DNA of 7,461 nucleotides from Fimbriimonadaceae bacterium (GCA_022842565.1 JALHPH010000076.1:1-7461); one strand, 5' to 3'; counted from the first letter of the stretch, positions 1 to 7,072 are shown. Translations and numbers: made by a program. The notes: generated by a model from the letters alone, not told the origin.

Positions 1-372
1 TGGAAACGCGGCCCTCAAAATCGGGAAGTAGCTGCTCGTGGTAGCGGCCATCCAGACGACCCATTCGGCGGTAATCAGACCACCACCAGCGTTGATGTAG
101 TTCAGCATCGCGCCCTCTTGGCTCGCGTTCCATGCGAACCCGTAATTATGATTAGCGGGGAGGTACACAGCGTCAAACGAAGCGATAACGTTCAGGTTCA
201 AAAAGGTGCTGACCCCCTGGCCAAGAGTCACATCGTGTCCGCCAGCCTGAAAGGCAGCGACAGTGTCGTTATCCGTGGGCGCGTTTCCGCAAGAGAAAAT
301 GTAAATGCTGGCCGCCATGGACGAAGCTGCCAGACCAGCTAGCAAAAGACTAGTAAGTGTGAATTTATTCAT
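1..372 (-). CDS. Secreted protein with GATase/ThuA-like N-terminal region (partial, runs off left edge)
   Basis: An open frame of 124 codons starts at ATG 372-370 and reaches the window edge without a stop, so the C-terminus is missing. A good ribosome site (AGAGG at 381-385 on the minus strand, 8 nt before ATG) supports this start. The protein begins MNKFTLTSLLLAGLAASSMA: a short basic N-region, a hydrophobic core at about residues 5-20 and small residues at 18-22, a classic Sec signal peptide. The mature part begins with a beta-strand-like stretch (IYIFSCG). It continues with a strand reading FDAVYLPANHNYGF (about 85-98), a helix near 101-112 and then GGGLITAEW (about 114-122). This order resembles class-I glutamine-amidotransferase/ThuA-like folds, in which 'aGGGli' follows a helix; similar modules occur in secreted PEP-CTERM-type proteins. 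No catalytic Cys-His pair can be assigned here, and no sorting signal can be checked because the end is absent. The exported location is well supported; the fold is inference and the function unknown. It is divergent from the thiolase gene. Confidence 0.75.
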   Translation of the reverse strand, partial: MNKFTLTSLLLAGLAASSMAASIYIFSCGNAPTDNDTVAAFQAGGHDVTLGQGVSTFLNLNVIASFDAVYLPANHNYGFAWNASQEGAMLNYINAGGGLITAEWVVWMAATTSSYFPILRAAFP

Positions 373-521
373 AAGAGCAACCTCTTGGGTTTCCAATATT
401 CTACGTGAAAACACCCAAAAAACCGTTTCGCTTCGAAACAAACTGAGATTTCTCGGAGAATCACGTACCACGGGTATCCTGCTCACCAATCCGAACGCCC
501 TCGTGGCGGGGTAAACATCCC
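373..521. promoter_or_regulatory. Divergent intergenic region between secreted-protein gene and thiolase gene
   Basis: These 149 nt separate two divergent genes and should carry both promoters. On the minus strand a TAGAAT hexamer (403-398), about 25 nt before the secreted-protein ATG, could be a -10 box, but no convincing TTGACA partner sits 16-18 nt upstream. On the plus strand TATCCT (475-480) is a weak -10 candidate for the thiolase. A small dyad, TTCTC-G-GAGAA (450-460), could bind a regulator or be chance. The thiolase ATG is preceded only by GGCGGGG (505-511), a weak ribosome site 10 nt away. The region is more AT-rich than the genes on either side. Confidence 0.35.
417..439 (-). terminator. 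Possible weak hairpin plus T-run on the minus strand
   Basis: Read on the minus strand, GTTTCG (439-434) pairs with CGAAAC (430-425) around a 3-nt loop. After GG comes a run of six Ts (422-417). The form is that of a small intrinsic terminator or attenuator, placed upstream of the secreted-protein gene and downstream of antisense reads through the thiolase gene. The stem is only 6 bp with few G-C pairs, and two bases separate stem and T-run, so its strength is doubtful and it may be chance. Confidence 0.2.
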
Positions 522-1700
522 ATGAGCGATATCCTCATTTTATCGGGCGCGCGCACGCCCATCGGCTCCTTCCAGGGTGCCCTTTCCAGCTTCACAGCCC
601 CACAGCTCGGCGCAATCGCCATCCGCGAGGCGCTTTCCCGGGCGGGCGTCTCGGGAGATCAAGTGGACGAGGTCTTGATGGGCAATGTGCTGAGCGCGGC
701 CATCGGCCAAGCTCCCGCCCGCCAGGCGTCCATCGGCGCGGGTGTGTCCAATACCGTCCCTTGCACCACGGTGAATAAGGTCTGCGGTAGCGGCATGAAG
801 ACCGCCATGATGGCCGCCCAAGCGATCCGCGCGGGAGACGCCAGCGTGATTGTGGCCGGCGGCATGGAGAGCATGACCAATGCACCCTACGCCCTTCCGA
901 CCGGTCGCGGCGGATTCCGGATGGGCAATGCCACCGCGCTCGATCTGATGATTCACGACGGACTCTGGGACCCGTATCACAACGTCCACATGGGCAACTG
1001 CGGCGACCAAACCTCCGCCGAGTTTGGCTTCACCCGCGAACAGCTGGATGAGTTCGCGGCCACCAGCTATCGCCGCGCGCTTGCAGCACAAGCCGAAGGA
1101 CGGCTGAGCGAAGAGATTGTCGCCGTCGAAGTTCCCCAACGCAAGGGCGATCCCCTACGAGTGGACACCGACGAGGAGCCCGGACGAGGCAATCCCGAAA
1201 AGCTTCCTTCCCTGCGGCCGGCCTTCGGGAAAGAGGGTGTCACGACTGCAGGCAACGCCAGCAGCATCAACGATGGTGCGGCGGCCCTCGTCATCGCCAG
1301 CAGCGACTGGGCCGAAGCCAATGGCAAAACCGGGCTGGGGCGAATTGTCGCTTACACCCAGCACGCCCAAGAGCCGCAGTGGTTTACCACCGCGCCCGCC
1401 TTCGCGGTCCAAAAGCTGCTCGAAAAAACCGGGCTCAGCGTAGGCGATATCGATCTTTTCGAGGTCAATGAAGCCTTCAGCGTGGTCTCGCTCGTGGTGG
1501 CGCAGAAGATCGGCATCCCGCTCGAAAAGATGAATGTGAACGGCGGCGCAGTCTCCATCGGCCACCCCATCGGTATGACCGGAACCCGCTTGCTGCTGAC
1601 GGCGCTGCACGAATTGCGGCGACGCGGCGGGCGCTACGCCATCTGCACTCCGTGCATTGGCGGTGGCGAAGCCACTGCCGTGCTCATCGAAGCTCTGTAA
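522..1700 (+). CDS. atoB: Acetyl-CoA acetyltransferase (biosynthetic-type thiolase)
   Basis: A full-length 392-residue thiolase, the usual family size. It catalyses the reversible condensation of two acetyl-CoA to acetoacetyl-CoA in the cytoplasm, feeding ketone, polyhydroxybutyrate or mevalonate routes or closing fatty-acid breakdown. The N-terminal thiolase domain (about 1-260) carries the nucleophile Cys88 in NKVCGSGMK and the conserved AGGMESM (112-118). The C-terminal domain carries NEAF (316-319), His348 in GGAVSIGHPIGMTG and the second catalytic Cys378 in CTPCIGGG. The HMG triad at 156-158 favours the short-chain acetoacetyl-CoA type over long-chain FadA; chain-length specificity is inference. 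In the substrate loop it has PQWFTTAP (285-292) where AtoB-type enzymes usually have a P-x-M-G-x-G-P pattern. ATG 522 gives the standard N-terminus (SDILILSGARTPIG); the ribosome site is weak. glgA follows after 65 nt on the same strand, so co-transcription is possible but the functions are not obviously linked. The symbol is assigned by family only; thlA or phaA would be equally valid. Confidence 0.95.
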   Translation: MSDILILSGARTPIGSFQGALSSFTAPQLGAIAIREALSRAGVSGDQVDEVLMGNVLSAAIGQAPARQASIGAGVSNTVPCTTVNKVCGSGMKTAMMAAQAIRAGDASVIVAGGMESMTNAPYALPTGRGGFRMGNATALDLMIHDGLWDPYHNVHMGNCGDQTSAEFGFTREQLDEFAATSYRRALAAQAEGRLSEEIVAVEVPQRKGDPLRVDTDEEPGRGNPEKLPSLRPAFGKEGVTTAGNASSINDGAAALVIASSDWAEANGKTGLGRIVAYTQHAQEPQWFTTAPAFAVQKLLEKTGLSVGDIDLFEVNEAFSVVSLVVAQKIGIPLEKMNVNGGAVSIGHPIGMTGTRLLLTALHELRRRGGRYAICTPCIGGGEATAVLIEAL

Positions 1701-1738
1701 CAACCCGACACCTGGCAGCACTACCGGTGCCGTGGTTC

Positions 1739-1750
1739 GACCGACCGACC
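1739..1750. repeat. Short (GACC)3 tandem repeat in thiolase-glgA spacer
   Basis: Three exact tandem copies of GACC lie in the 65-nt spacer, followed by a partial GA, 15 nt upstream of the glgA ATG. The array is too short to imply function by itself. A change of one 4-nt unit would alter spacer length but not a reading frame. Confidence 0.5.
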
Positions 1751-1765
1751 GAAAACTCTTGTGGG

Positions 1766-3211
1766 ATGCGAATACTTTTTACTTCTGTTGAAGTGGCACC
1801 GCTGGCAAAGGTAGGGGGGCTCGCCGATGTGGCAGGCTCCCTGCCCCAGGCGCTTGCTGCTCGTGGCCACGATGTGCGCCTGGTGATGCCCGCCTACGGC
1901 ATGGCGCTCGATGGCGCCGAGCAACTGCTGCACGATGTGCCGGTTCGCGTCAACGCGCACTGGACGCCGAGGCTGAATCTCTGGCGCACGCACCTGAACG
2001 GCGTGGAGCTGTGGCTTATCGGTTCGCCTGGAACCTTCGAGAACACCCGCAGAAGCGAAGAGGTCTACGCCTATGGCCGAGACACCTACCTATTCTTTGC
2101 GCAAGCGATTCTGGATGCCTGCCGGGACCTCAATTGGATCCCCGATGTGCTCCACGCCAATGATTGGCATACCGGCTTTCTGCCGGTCCTGACCCGAGAA
2201 AAGGGCGGGACGGCCTTTGCCGATACCGCCACGGTCTTCACCATTCACAACCTGCACTATCAGGGCATTTTTGGCGCGGACACTGTGGAAGCAGCGGGAC
2301 TGCCTTCGTCGCTATTCAACGCCGAGCAGCTTGAGACCTTCGGCGCGGTGAACTTCATCAAATCTGCCTGCGTGTACGCCGACAAGGTGAACACCGTGAG
2401 CCCAACCTACGCCCGCGAAATCACCACGCCCGAGTACGGCGAGGGTCTCTGGGGCCTGATGGGACCGATGCGAGAGGAGGGCAAGCTCTTGGGCATCCTC
2501 AATGGCATCGATTATGAGTTCTTCAACCCAGCGACCGACCATTTCATCGCCCAAAATTTCACCGCCGATGACCTAAGCGGAAAGGCCGCTTGCAAAGCAG
2601 CCTTGCAGCGTGAACTGGGCTTGCCCATCGCGCCCGACGCCCCGCTGTTTGGCATCGTGAGCCGGCTTTCCAACCAGAAAGGCTTCGATCTGATCCTGCG
2701 CCAAGCCTACGGCATGTTGGGCGAAGGCGTGCAGTTTGTGGCGCTGGGAACCGGCGATCCCTGGGCCGCCCAGCAACTCCGCAGCCTCGAAAACGAATGG
2801 CCCGAATCGGTCCGGTTCGTCGAGCGTTACGATGCTCCGCTCGCTCAGAGAATCTATGCGGGAAGCGACCTTTTCTTGATGCCGAGCGCTTTCGAGCCTT
2901 GCGGACTCGGGCAGATGATCGCGTGCCGATACGGCACGCTGCCGATCGCTCGCACCACCGGTGGTCTGGCCGACACGATTTTCGAGAACCAAAACGGTTT
3001 TGTGTTCCAAGAAAAGTCTGCTCGCCAGCTGTTCGATACGGTGCTGCGCGCGCTGACCGCCTACCGCGACAAAGCCACTTGGCCCGATCGCGTGCGCCAA
3101 GCTATGGCAACCGACTTCAGCTGGGTTCAGCGCAGCGCCGAATACGAAGCGATGTATGAATCGGCGGTTGAGGCTCGTCGTCGTCAGCCTGCGCTAAACA
3201 AGTCCCGCTAA
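1766..3211 (+). CDS. glgA: Glycogen synthase (ADP-glucose:glucan 4-alpha-glucosyltransferase, GT5)
   Basis: A 481-residue bacterial glycogen/starch synthase, close to E. coli GlgA (477). It transfers glucose from ADP-glucose to the non-reducing end of an alpha-1,4-glucan in the cytoplasm. The N-terminal GT5 domain starts with MRILFTSVEVAPLAKVGGLADV, holding the K-x-G-G-L nucleotide-sugar motif with Lys15. HNLHYQG (161-167), VSPTYAREI (211-219) and LNGIDY (245-250) follow. The C-terminal GT-B half has SRLSNQKGFD (299-308; Arg300 and Lys305 contact phosphate) and PSAFEPCGLGQM (373-384; Glu377), then the TTGGLADTI loop (397-405). The frame stays open back to an ATG at 1652, inside the thiolase gene, but the 38 extra residues are not glycogen-synthase-like. 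ATG 1766 gives the canonical N-terminus, although no clear Shine-Dalgarno precedes it. The last 18 nt overlap the converging rdgB gene. No glgB, glgC or glgP is present in the window. Confidence 0.96.
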   Translation: MRILFTSVEVAPLAKVGGLADVAGSLPQALAARGHDVRLVMPAYGMALDGAEQLLHDVPVRVNAHWTPRLNLWRTHLNGVELWLIGSPGTFENTRRSEEVYAYGRDTYLFFAQAILDACRDLNWIPDVLHANDWHTGFLPVLTREKGGTAFADTATVFTIHNLHYQGIFGADTVEAAGLPSSLFNAEQLETFGAVNFIKSACVYADKVNTVSPTYAREITTPEYGEGLWGLMGPMREEGKLLGILNGIDYEFFNPATDHFIAQNFTADDLSGKAACKAALQRELGLPIAPDAPLFGIVSRLSNQKGFDLILRQAYGMLGEGVQFVALGTGDPWAAQQLRSLENEWPESVRFVERYDAPLAQRIYAGSDLFLMPSAFEPCGLGQMIACRYGTLPIARTTGGLADTIFENQNGFVFQEKSARQLFDTVLRALTAYRDKATWPDRVRQAMATDFSWVQRSAEYEAMYESAVEARRRQPALNKSR

Positions 3212-3787
3212 GTAGTCCGCGAGGACGGCAAGCACTTTGCCTCGATGGCTGATCGCATGCTTCTGTTCGGCAGTGAGATCAGCCATCGTGCAGCCCAGTT
3301 CGGGCAACCAGAAGATCGGGTCGTACCCGAAGCCGCCGCCGCCGCTCGGCGAATCGGCGATCACACCCTCGCAGGTCGCTTCGAAGGTCTTCACCGGGTG
3401 ACCCGGCCCCACGAGCGCGACGCAGCACCGGAACCGCGCGCTCCGGCCGCTCTTTTCGTGCAAGTTTTGCAATATAACTTGCATTTTTTCTGAGAATGTC
3501 GTATCTTCACCGGCAAATCGCTTGCTGTGTAGACCGGGAGCGCCGCCCATCGCGTCCACTTCGAGCCCGGCATCATCGGCCAAGCACCATTCGCCCGTAA
3601 ACGCAAACGCAGATTCGGCCTTGATGCTGGCGTTCTCGACGTAGGTCGTGCCGTCTTCGTCCGGCTCCGGCGCGCCGGGAAAATCGGCGAGGGTCAGCAC
3701 TTCCAGGTGCGGATATTGCTTCGTCAAGATTGTGACCATTTCGCCCGCTTTCTTAGCGTTGTGGGTGGCGATGACCAGGCGGTTCAT
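3194..3787 (-). CDS. rdgB: RdgB/HAM1 family non-canonical purine NTP pyrophosphatase (dITP/XTP)
   Basis: A 197-residue protein, the same length as E. coli RdgB. It hydrolyses dITP, XTP and ITP to the monophosphate and PPi, cleaning deaminated purines from the nucleotide pool in the cytoplasm. Family landmarks run in order: ATHNAKK at 7-13 (substrate loop), YVENASIKA (49-57), LADDAGLEVDAMGGAPG (69-85; acidic Asp71/Asp72 region for Mg and catalysis), GGFGYDPIF (151-159) and ISHRGK (179-184). The start at ATG 3787 (MNRLVIATHN) matches the family N-terminus. In-frame ATGs at 3805 and 3823 would add 6 or 12 residues. The one at 3805 lies one base after the lptD stop (TAA-A-ATG), so coupled initiation there is a real alternative. 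It is the last gene of the minus-strand string behind lptD, and its 3' end overlaps glgA by 18 nt tail to tail. Confidence 0.95.
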   Translation of the reverse strand: MNRLVIATHNAKKAGEMVTILTKQYPHLEVLTLADFPGAPEPDEDGTTYVENASIKAESAFAFTGEWCLADDAGLEVDAMGGAPGLHSKRFAGEDTTFSEKMQVILQNLHEKSGRSARFRCCVALVGPGHPVKTFEATCEGVIADSPSGGGGFGYDPIFWLPELGCTMADLTAEQKHAISHRGKVLAVLADYLAGLV

Positions 3788-3806
3788 ATCCCAAGAGGAT
3801 GGCATT

Positions 3807-6017
3807 TTAGAACCCGAATCCACCCAGGCTGCCCAGTTGCTGGCCGCGCGAGCCAGTGCCGAAGATGTTCCTGAATGGGAGCGCTTTCACACGGATCGTG
3901 AACTCGATGAACCGGCCGTTGCGGAACCCGGTGCGGTTCTCCGTCCAGTTCAAAATGGCCTCGGTGCAGTGCATGTCGTAGATCAAGGCGTACTGCTGCG
4001 AGTCAAGCTCACGCGTGTACCCGTTGTAATTCCAGAGTGCGCTCACGCCCAAATTCCCCCACCGTAGGCCGTCCGCCAACACATTGACGGTGCCCCAGGT
4101 ATGCCGCGTGCCATCGTAGCGCGCTCCGACCGAGAGCCGAAGGTCGCCCTCCTGATAGTTCGCCTCCGTCCGCACCGATTGCCAGATCTGGTTGAACGGG
4201 TCGTAGGTGCTGATCACAGACGCTTTCAGGGAGTTGCCCGGCTGGTACTCCAATCTCGAGACGACCGTTTGCCAGGGCGTCACCTTGTCTGGGCGGTCCA
4301 CCAAATCGTAGCCGGTACCGAACCCTGCTCTCAGCGCGGGCGCCACCGGAATGTTCATCTCAAGGCTGGCCGAATCGGTGCGCCCGACTCGATCATTGGA
4401 AAGTGGAGTGAAGCCCTGGGGCCGCAGATAGCTGTAGTTGAGCTGGATGGATTCCGTAGGGGTCAACCGGTACTCAGCATTCATGGTGCCGCCCAACACG
4501 AACTGAGCGGTGTCATCGCTGTACATCGATTGTCGGAAGCGCCCCGTCGCCGAAACCCGCGCACGACCGTGCTGCGTCGTCCAGCGGTTCAGGAGCGATT
4601 CGAACAAGAACCGCGAAATCGGTCGGCGGCGGGCGGGGTCCACCAGTTCGCCGACCGAGAAAAGCAAGTTCAGGTTCTCGCCCCAACCCAGGAGCCGCTT
4701 GGTGTCGCTGCGGACTTGGACCAGCGGCGTCTGATCGGACGAGTTAAAGAACCCGACAACCTCGCTCACAGGGATCGTGCGGTCATAAAGGAGCTCAAGG
4801 TCGAGGTCGTCAAATTGCCGCACCGCCCGGGTGCGGACCTCGGCCACTCTCCGGTCGGACCGAAACTGCGTGCCCGCCGTTGACCGCGACAGCGACTGGT
4901 TGAGACCACCGGTCGCCGAGAGCTGCCAATCCGAAACCGTACCATTGAGTTGCAAAGTCGTGTTCTGATTCTCGCTCCGGAAGGTGTCGGATTCGTTCGT
5001 GCCGCGGTTAATGTTGAGTCTCGCACCAGGCACCGCGTAGCTGGTGCGCAGATTCCATGTCGTGTTCTGGGGAGACGTCAGGTAGTTCCGGCGCGAGTAG
5101 TTGTTGGCGATTTCAAACTGGCCGCCTAATAGCCGTTGGCGATGCTCCTGATTGATTTGGACCGAACGTTCGTTGCCCAAAAGCCCATAGGCGGCGAGCG
5201 TTCCGAGGGCGTACCGGTAGTCTGCGCCCAGGCCGACTCCGCGCCGCGTCATCAGGTCGACTTTGGCATCCAGCAAGTCCAAACCGCGCGTATCAAGGCC
5301 GAATCGGGTCTTGATGAAGTACCCCTCGTCCGGCGAACTCCCGACCTCGGGTAGGTAACGCGGCAGGGACTCGTTGAGCGGCAGCGAGAGGTACGGGATC
5401 GTGAAGAGCGTTCGGTTGCCGATGCGGAACGACGCCCCGCGCAGCACGACCACATCGTTGGGCCGCACATCCACCGTCTTCGCCCGAATCTCCCAGTGCG
5501 GGTGATCCAGTTCGCACGTCGTGACGCCGGTGTCGCTGAGGATAAAGCGTTGCTCGGTCCCTTCGCCGTTCCCGCGCACGTAGAGCGGTGCCTGGGCGGG
5601 CCCTTTCAGCAGGTTCGGCGAAAGCTCACCGCGCGAGCTTCGAAACTTCACGCTCTTGGCCTTGGCATCTAGCTGTACAAACTCGCCGGTCACGCTCAGG
5701 TCGGTCGAACGGAGCTGGACATTCCCATACATCCGGAACACCTCCGTCCGCACATTGCCTTCCATGCGGTCGCACGTGACTTTGTACTCGCGGAACCGGA
5801 ATTTCACGCCGCCGTCAGCGCGGACCTCGTCCCCGTCGCGCGTCATCTCGGCCGCCGAGATCACCTGGAATCGCTGATCCTCGGGCACGGCCTGCTGCGT
5901 CGGCGTCGGCTGCATGGCCCGCTCGACGGCCTTGCCAAGTGACGCCCACTGCGCCAGCGTGAACCCAGGCAACGCGGCGACCAATGCCAGCCAGCCTATT
6001 CGAGCTTGCGCAGCCAA
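3807..6017 (-). CDS. lptD: LPS-assembly outer-membrane protein LptD (OstA family), TTG start proposed
   Basis: A 736-residue protein from the proposed TTG. LptD is the outer-membrane half of the Lpt bridge and, with LptE, inserts LPS into the outer leaflet. Residues 1-22 look like a signal peptide: Arg6, a hydrophobic core at 7-21, then TLA before Gln23. Residues about 48-165 form the LptA-like OstA/beta-taco domain (FQVISAAEMTRDGDEVRA and the following strand repeats). Residues 165-215 match the E. coli stretch around Cys173: VTTCE, HWEIRAKTVDV, then FTIPYLSLPL and a G/S-rich entry to the barrel. The rest alternates short polar and aromatic strands typical of a large beta-barrel. The tail YDMHC...FIEFTIRVKALPF matches the E. 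coli C-terminal Cys724-Cys725 region. Only three cysteines remain (82, 168, 684). The frame is open to 6227, but that part lies inside the permease gene and is not protein-like. TTG 6017 is the only alternative start giving a proper signal peptide; it overlaps the permease stop by 22 nt, with GGGGG (6026-6022) upstream. TTG 5984 and ATG 5915 are less likely. Confidence 0.9.
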   Translation of the reverse strand: MAAQARIGWLALVAALPGFTLAQWASLGKAVERAMQPTPTQQAVPEDQRFQVISAAEMTRDGDEVRADGGVKFRFREYKVTCDRMEGNVRTEVFRMYGNVQLRSTDLSVTGEFVQLDAKAKSVKFRSSRGELSPNLLKGPAQAPLYVRGNGEGTEQRFILSDTGVTTCELDHPHWEIRAKTVDVRPNDVVVLRGASFRIGNRTLFTIPYLSLPLNESLPRYLPEVGSSPDEGYFIKTRFGLDTRGLDLLDAKVDLMTRRGVGLGADYRYALGTLAAYGLLGNERSVQINQEHRQRLLGGQFEIANNYSRRNYLTSPQNTTWNLRTSYAVPGARLNINRGTNESDTFRSENQNTTLQLNGTVSDWQLSATGGLNQSLSRSTAGTQFRSDRRVAEVRTRAVRQFDDLDLELLYDRTIPVSEVVGFFNSSDQTPLVQVRSDTKRLLGWGENLNLLFSVGELVDPARRRPISRFLFESLLNRWTTQHGRARVSATGRFRQSMYSDDTAQFVLGGTMNAEYRLTPTESIQLNYSYLRPQGFTPLSNDRVGRTDSASLEMNIPVAPALRAGFGTGYDLVDRPDKVTPWQTVVSRLEYQPGNSLKASVISTYDPFNQIWQSVRTEANYQEGDLRLSVGARYDGTRHTWGTVNVLADGLRWGNLGVSALWNYNGYTRELDSQQYALIYDMHCTEAILNWTENRTGFRNGRFIEFTIRVKALPFRNIFGTGSRGQQLGSLGGFGF

Positions 6018-7072
6018 ATCGCCCCCATGAAAAGCAATAGTAGGTTGGGTGCCCACGCGGCCAGCCACGGTGCCACCCAAGCATTCCGACCCAAAATCTG
6101 TGTCGAAATCACGAAGAGGTTGTAATAGAGCAGCACAACTAGCAGACTGAGCAGCACTCCCACAAACGGCCCTCGCCGCACAAAGGCCACTGCCATCACC
6201 GGCCCGGTCAGCGCAAAAACCAGGCACGTGAGCGGAACCGCAATCTTCATATGCAACGCCACCTCCAGCCAGGTTGTTTCGCGGCCTTGTTTGCGGGCTT
6301 CGCTCATGAGTACCAGAAGCTGTCGCGTAGTCTGTTCTTCCGGCTGCGGAGTCAGGAAGAACTGTGGCACCGAGATGCGCTCCCGAATGATGAGCGGGTC
6401 TTTTTTGGGTTCAAAAGTTAGAACCGTCCCACCGCGTAGCGCCACCGTAACCGGTTCCTGAATCGTCCATAGCCCGTTTTCGTAGACTCCTCGCTTAGCC
6501 GTCACCAGCAGGATGTCCTCCGAGCCCTTTCGCTCGATCAGCAGGATGTCATCCAGATCGATCCGCTCTTGGTTGGCCACCACCGAGCCGAAAAAGGCAG
6601 CGTAGCGATCCAAGTTGATCATCACATTCTGCTTGATTGGCTGCAACGTGCCAAGCATGCCGATCTCGGTTTGGAGTTGCTTAGCACGTGGCTCGGTGCG
6701 CGGCATCACGTAGTCGCCGATAAAGAAATTCACGCCCGCCACGAGGGCACCCATGAACATGATGGGGACCACAATGCGACGGATAGGTGCGCCCGCACCA
6801 CGAATCGCGGTGAGCTCGCTTTCGCGGGCCATCCGCGAGACTGCGAGCGACGACGCCAGCGCCACGCCCACCGGTAGGGTGAGCTGCAAAAATCCGGGAG
6901 TCTTGAGAAGGATGTATTGAAGAATCGCTCCCGGCGGTACGCGGTCTAGCTGAAACTCCTTGTAGAGAGCGATGAGCCAGTTCGCCTGGAACATGACCAC
7001 CACTACCAACGTGCCCAGAATGAGCGGCACCAGCATCTCTTTGACCACGTACCGGTCGAGGGTTTTGAACAC
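5996..7072 (-). CDS. lptF/lptG: LptF/LptG (YjgP/YjgQ) family LPS export ABC transporter permease
   Basis: A 358-residue inner-membrane permease of the Lpt transporter. With LptB ATPase it extracts LPS from the inner membrane and passes it to the periplasmic bridge. The layout is that of the family. Three membrane segments lie near 14-36, 52-78 and 98-119. Then comes a periplasmic beta-jellyroll domain (about 130-265) and three more segments near 272-296, 302-324 and 334-353. The cytoplasmic coupling stretch SRMARESELTAIRGAG (79-94) is the signature that contacts the ATPase. The N-terminus FKTLDRYVVKEML resembles LptG more than LptF, but the two cannot be told apart firmly, so the symbol is given as both. 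The GTG start at 7072 overlaps the stop of the upstream gene as TAGTG. GAGGGG (7086-7081) sits 8 nt before it, a strong ribosome site that decides this start over an open extension to 7213. Its 3' end overlaps lptD by 22 nt, so both junctions suggest translational coupling. Confidence 0.93.
   Translation of the reverse strand: MFKTLDRYVVKEMLVPLILGTLVVVVMFQANWLIALYKEFQLDRVPPGAILQYILLKTPGFLQLTLPVGVALASSLAVSRMARESELTAIRGAGAPIRRIVVPIMFMGALVAGVNFFIGDYVMPRTEPRAKQLQTEIGMLGTLQPIKQNVMINLDRYAAFFGSVVANQERIDLDDILLIERKGSEDILLVTAKRGVYENGLWTIQEPVTVALRGGTVLTFEPKKDPLIIRERISVPQFFLTPQPEEQTTRQLLVLMSEARKQGRETTWLEVALHMKIAVPLTCLVFALTGPVMAVAFVRRGPFVGVLLSLLVVLLYYNLFVISTQILGRNAWVAPWLAAWAPNLLLLFMGAIWLRKLE

Noticed and set aside
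305..514. 69-codon plus-strand frame in the left intergenic region
   Set aside because: It begins antisense to the signal-peptide codons of the secreted-protein gene, has no ribosome site, and its product resembles nothing.
540..1139. 199-codon open frame on the minus strand inside the thiolase gene
   Set aside because: It lies fully antisense to a thiolase with intact motifs. Long antisense frames are expected in GC-rich coding DNA, and its translation has no recognisable domain.
1155..1721. 188-codon minus-strand open frame across the thiolase 3' end
   Set aside because: It is antisense to catalytic parts of the thiolase, has no ribosome site or family resemblance, and is explained as a codon-bias shadow.
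1652..1765. Possible 38-residue N-terminal extension of glycogen synthase
   Set aside because: It would overlap the thiolase gene by 49 nt, and its Arg/His-rich composition is unlike any GT5 N-terminus. MRILFTSVEV at 1766 is canonical.
4101..4883. 260-codon plus-strand open frame opposite lptD
   Set aside because: It is Arg-, Pro- and His-rich and low in features, as expected of a shadow frame. The opposite strand carries convincing LptD barrel strands.
6018..6227. N-terminal extension of LptD up to ATG 6227
   Set aside because: The segment is antisense-free but entirely inside the permease gene in another frame. It is Cys- and Ala-rich without an early signal peptide, and would bury the good signal peptide after residue 70.
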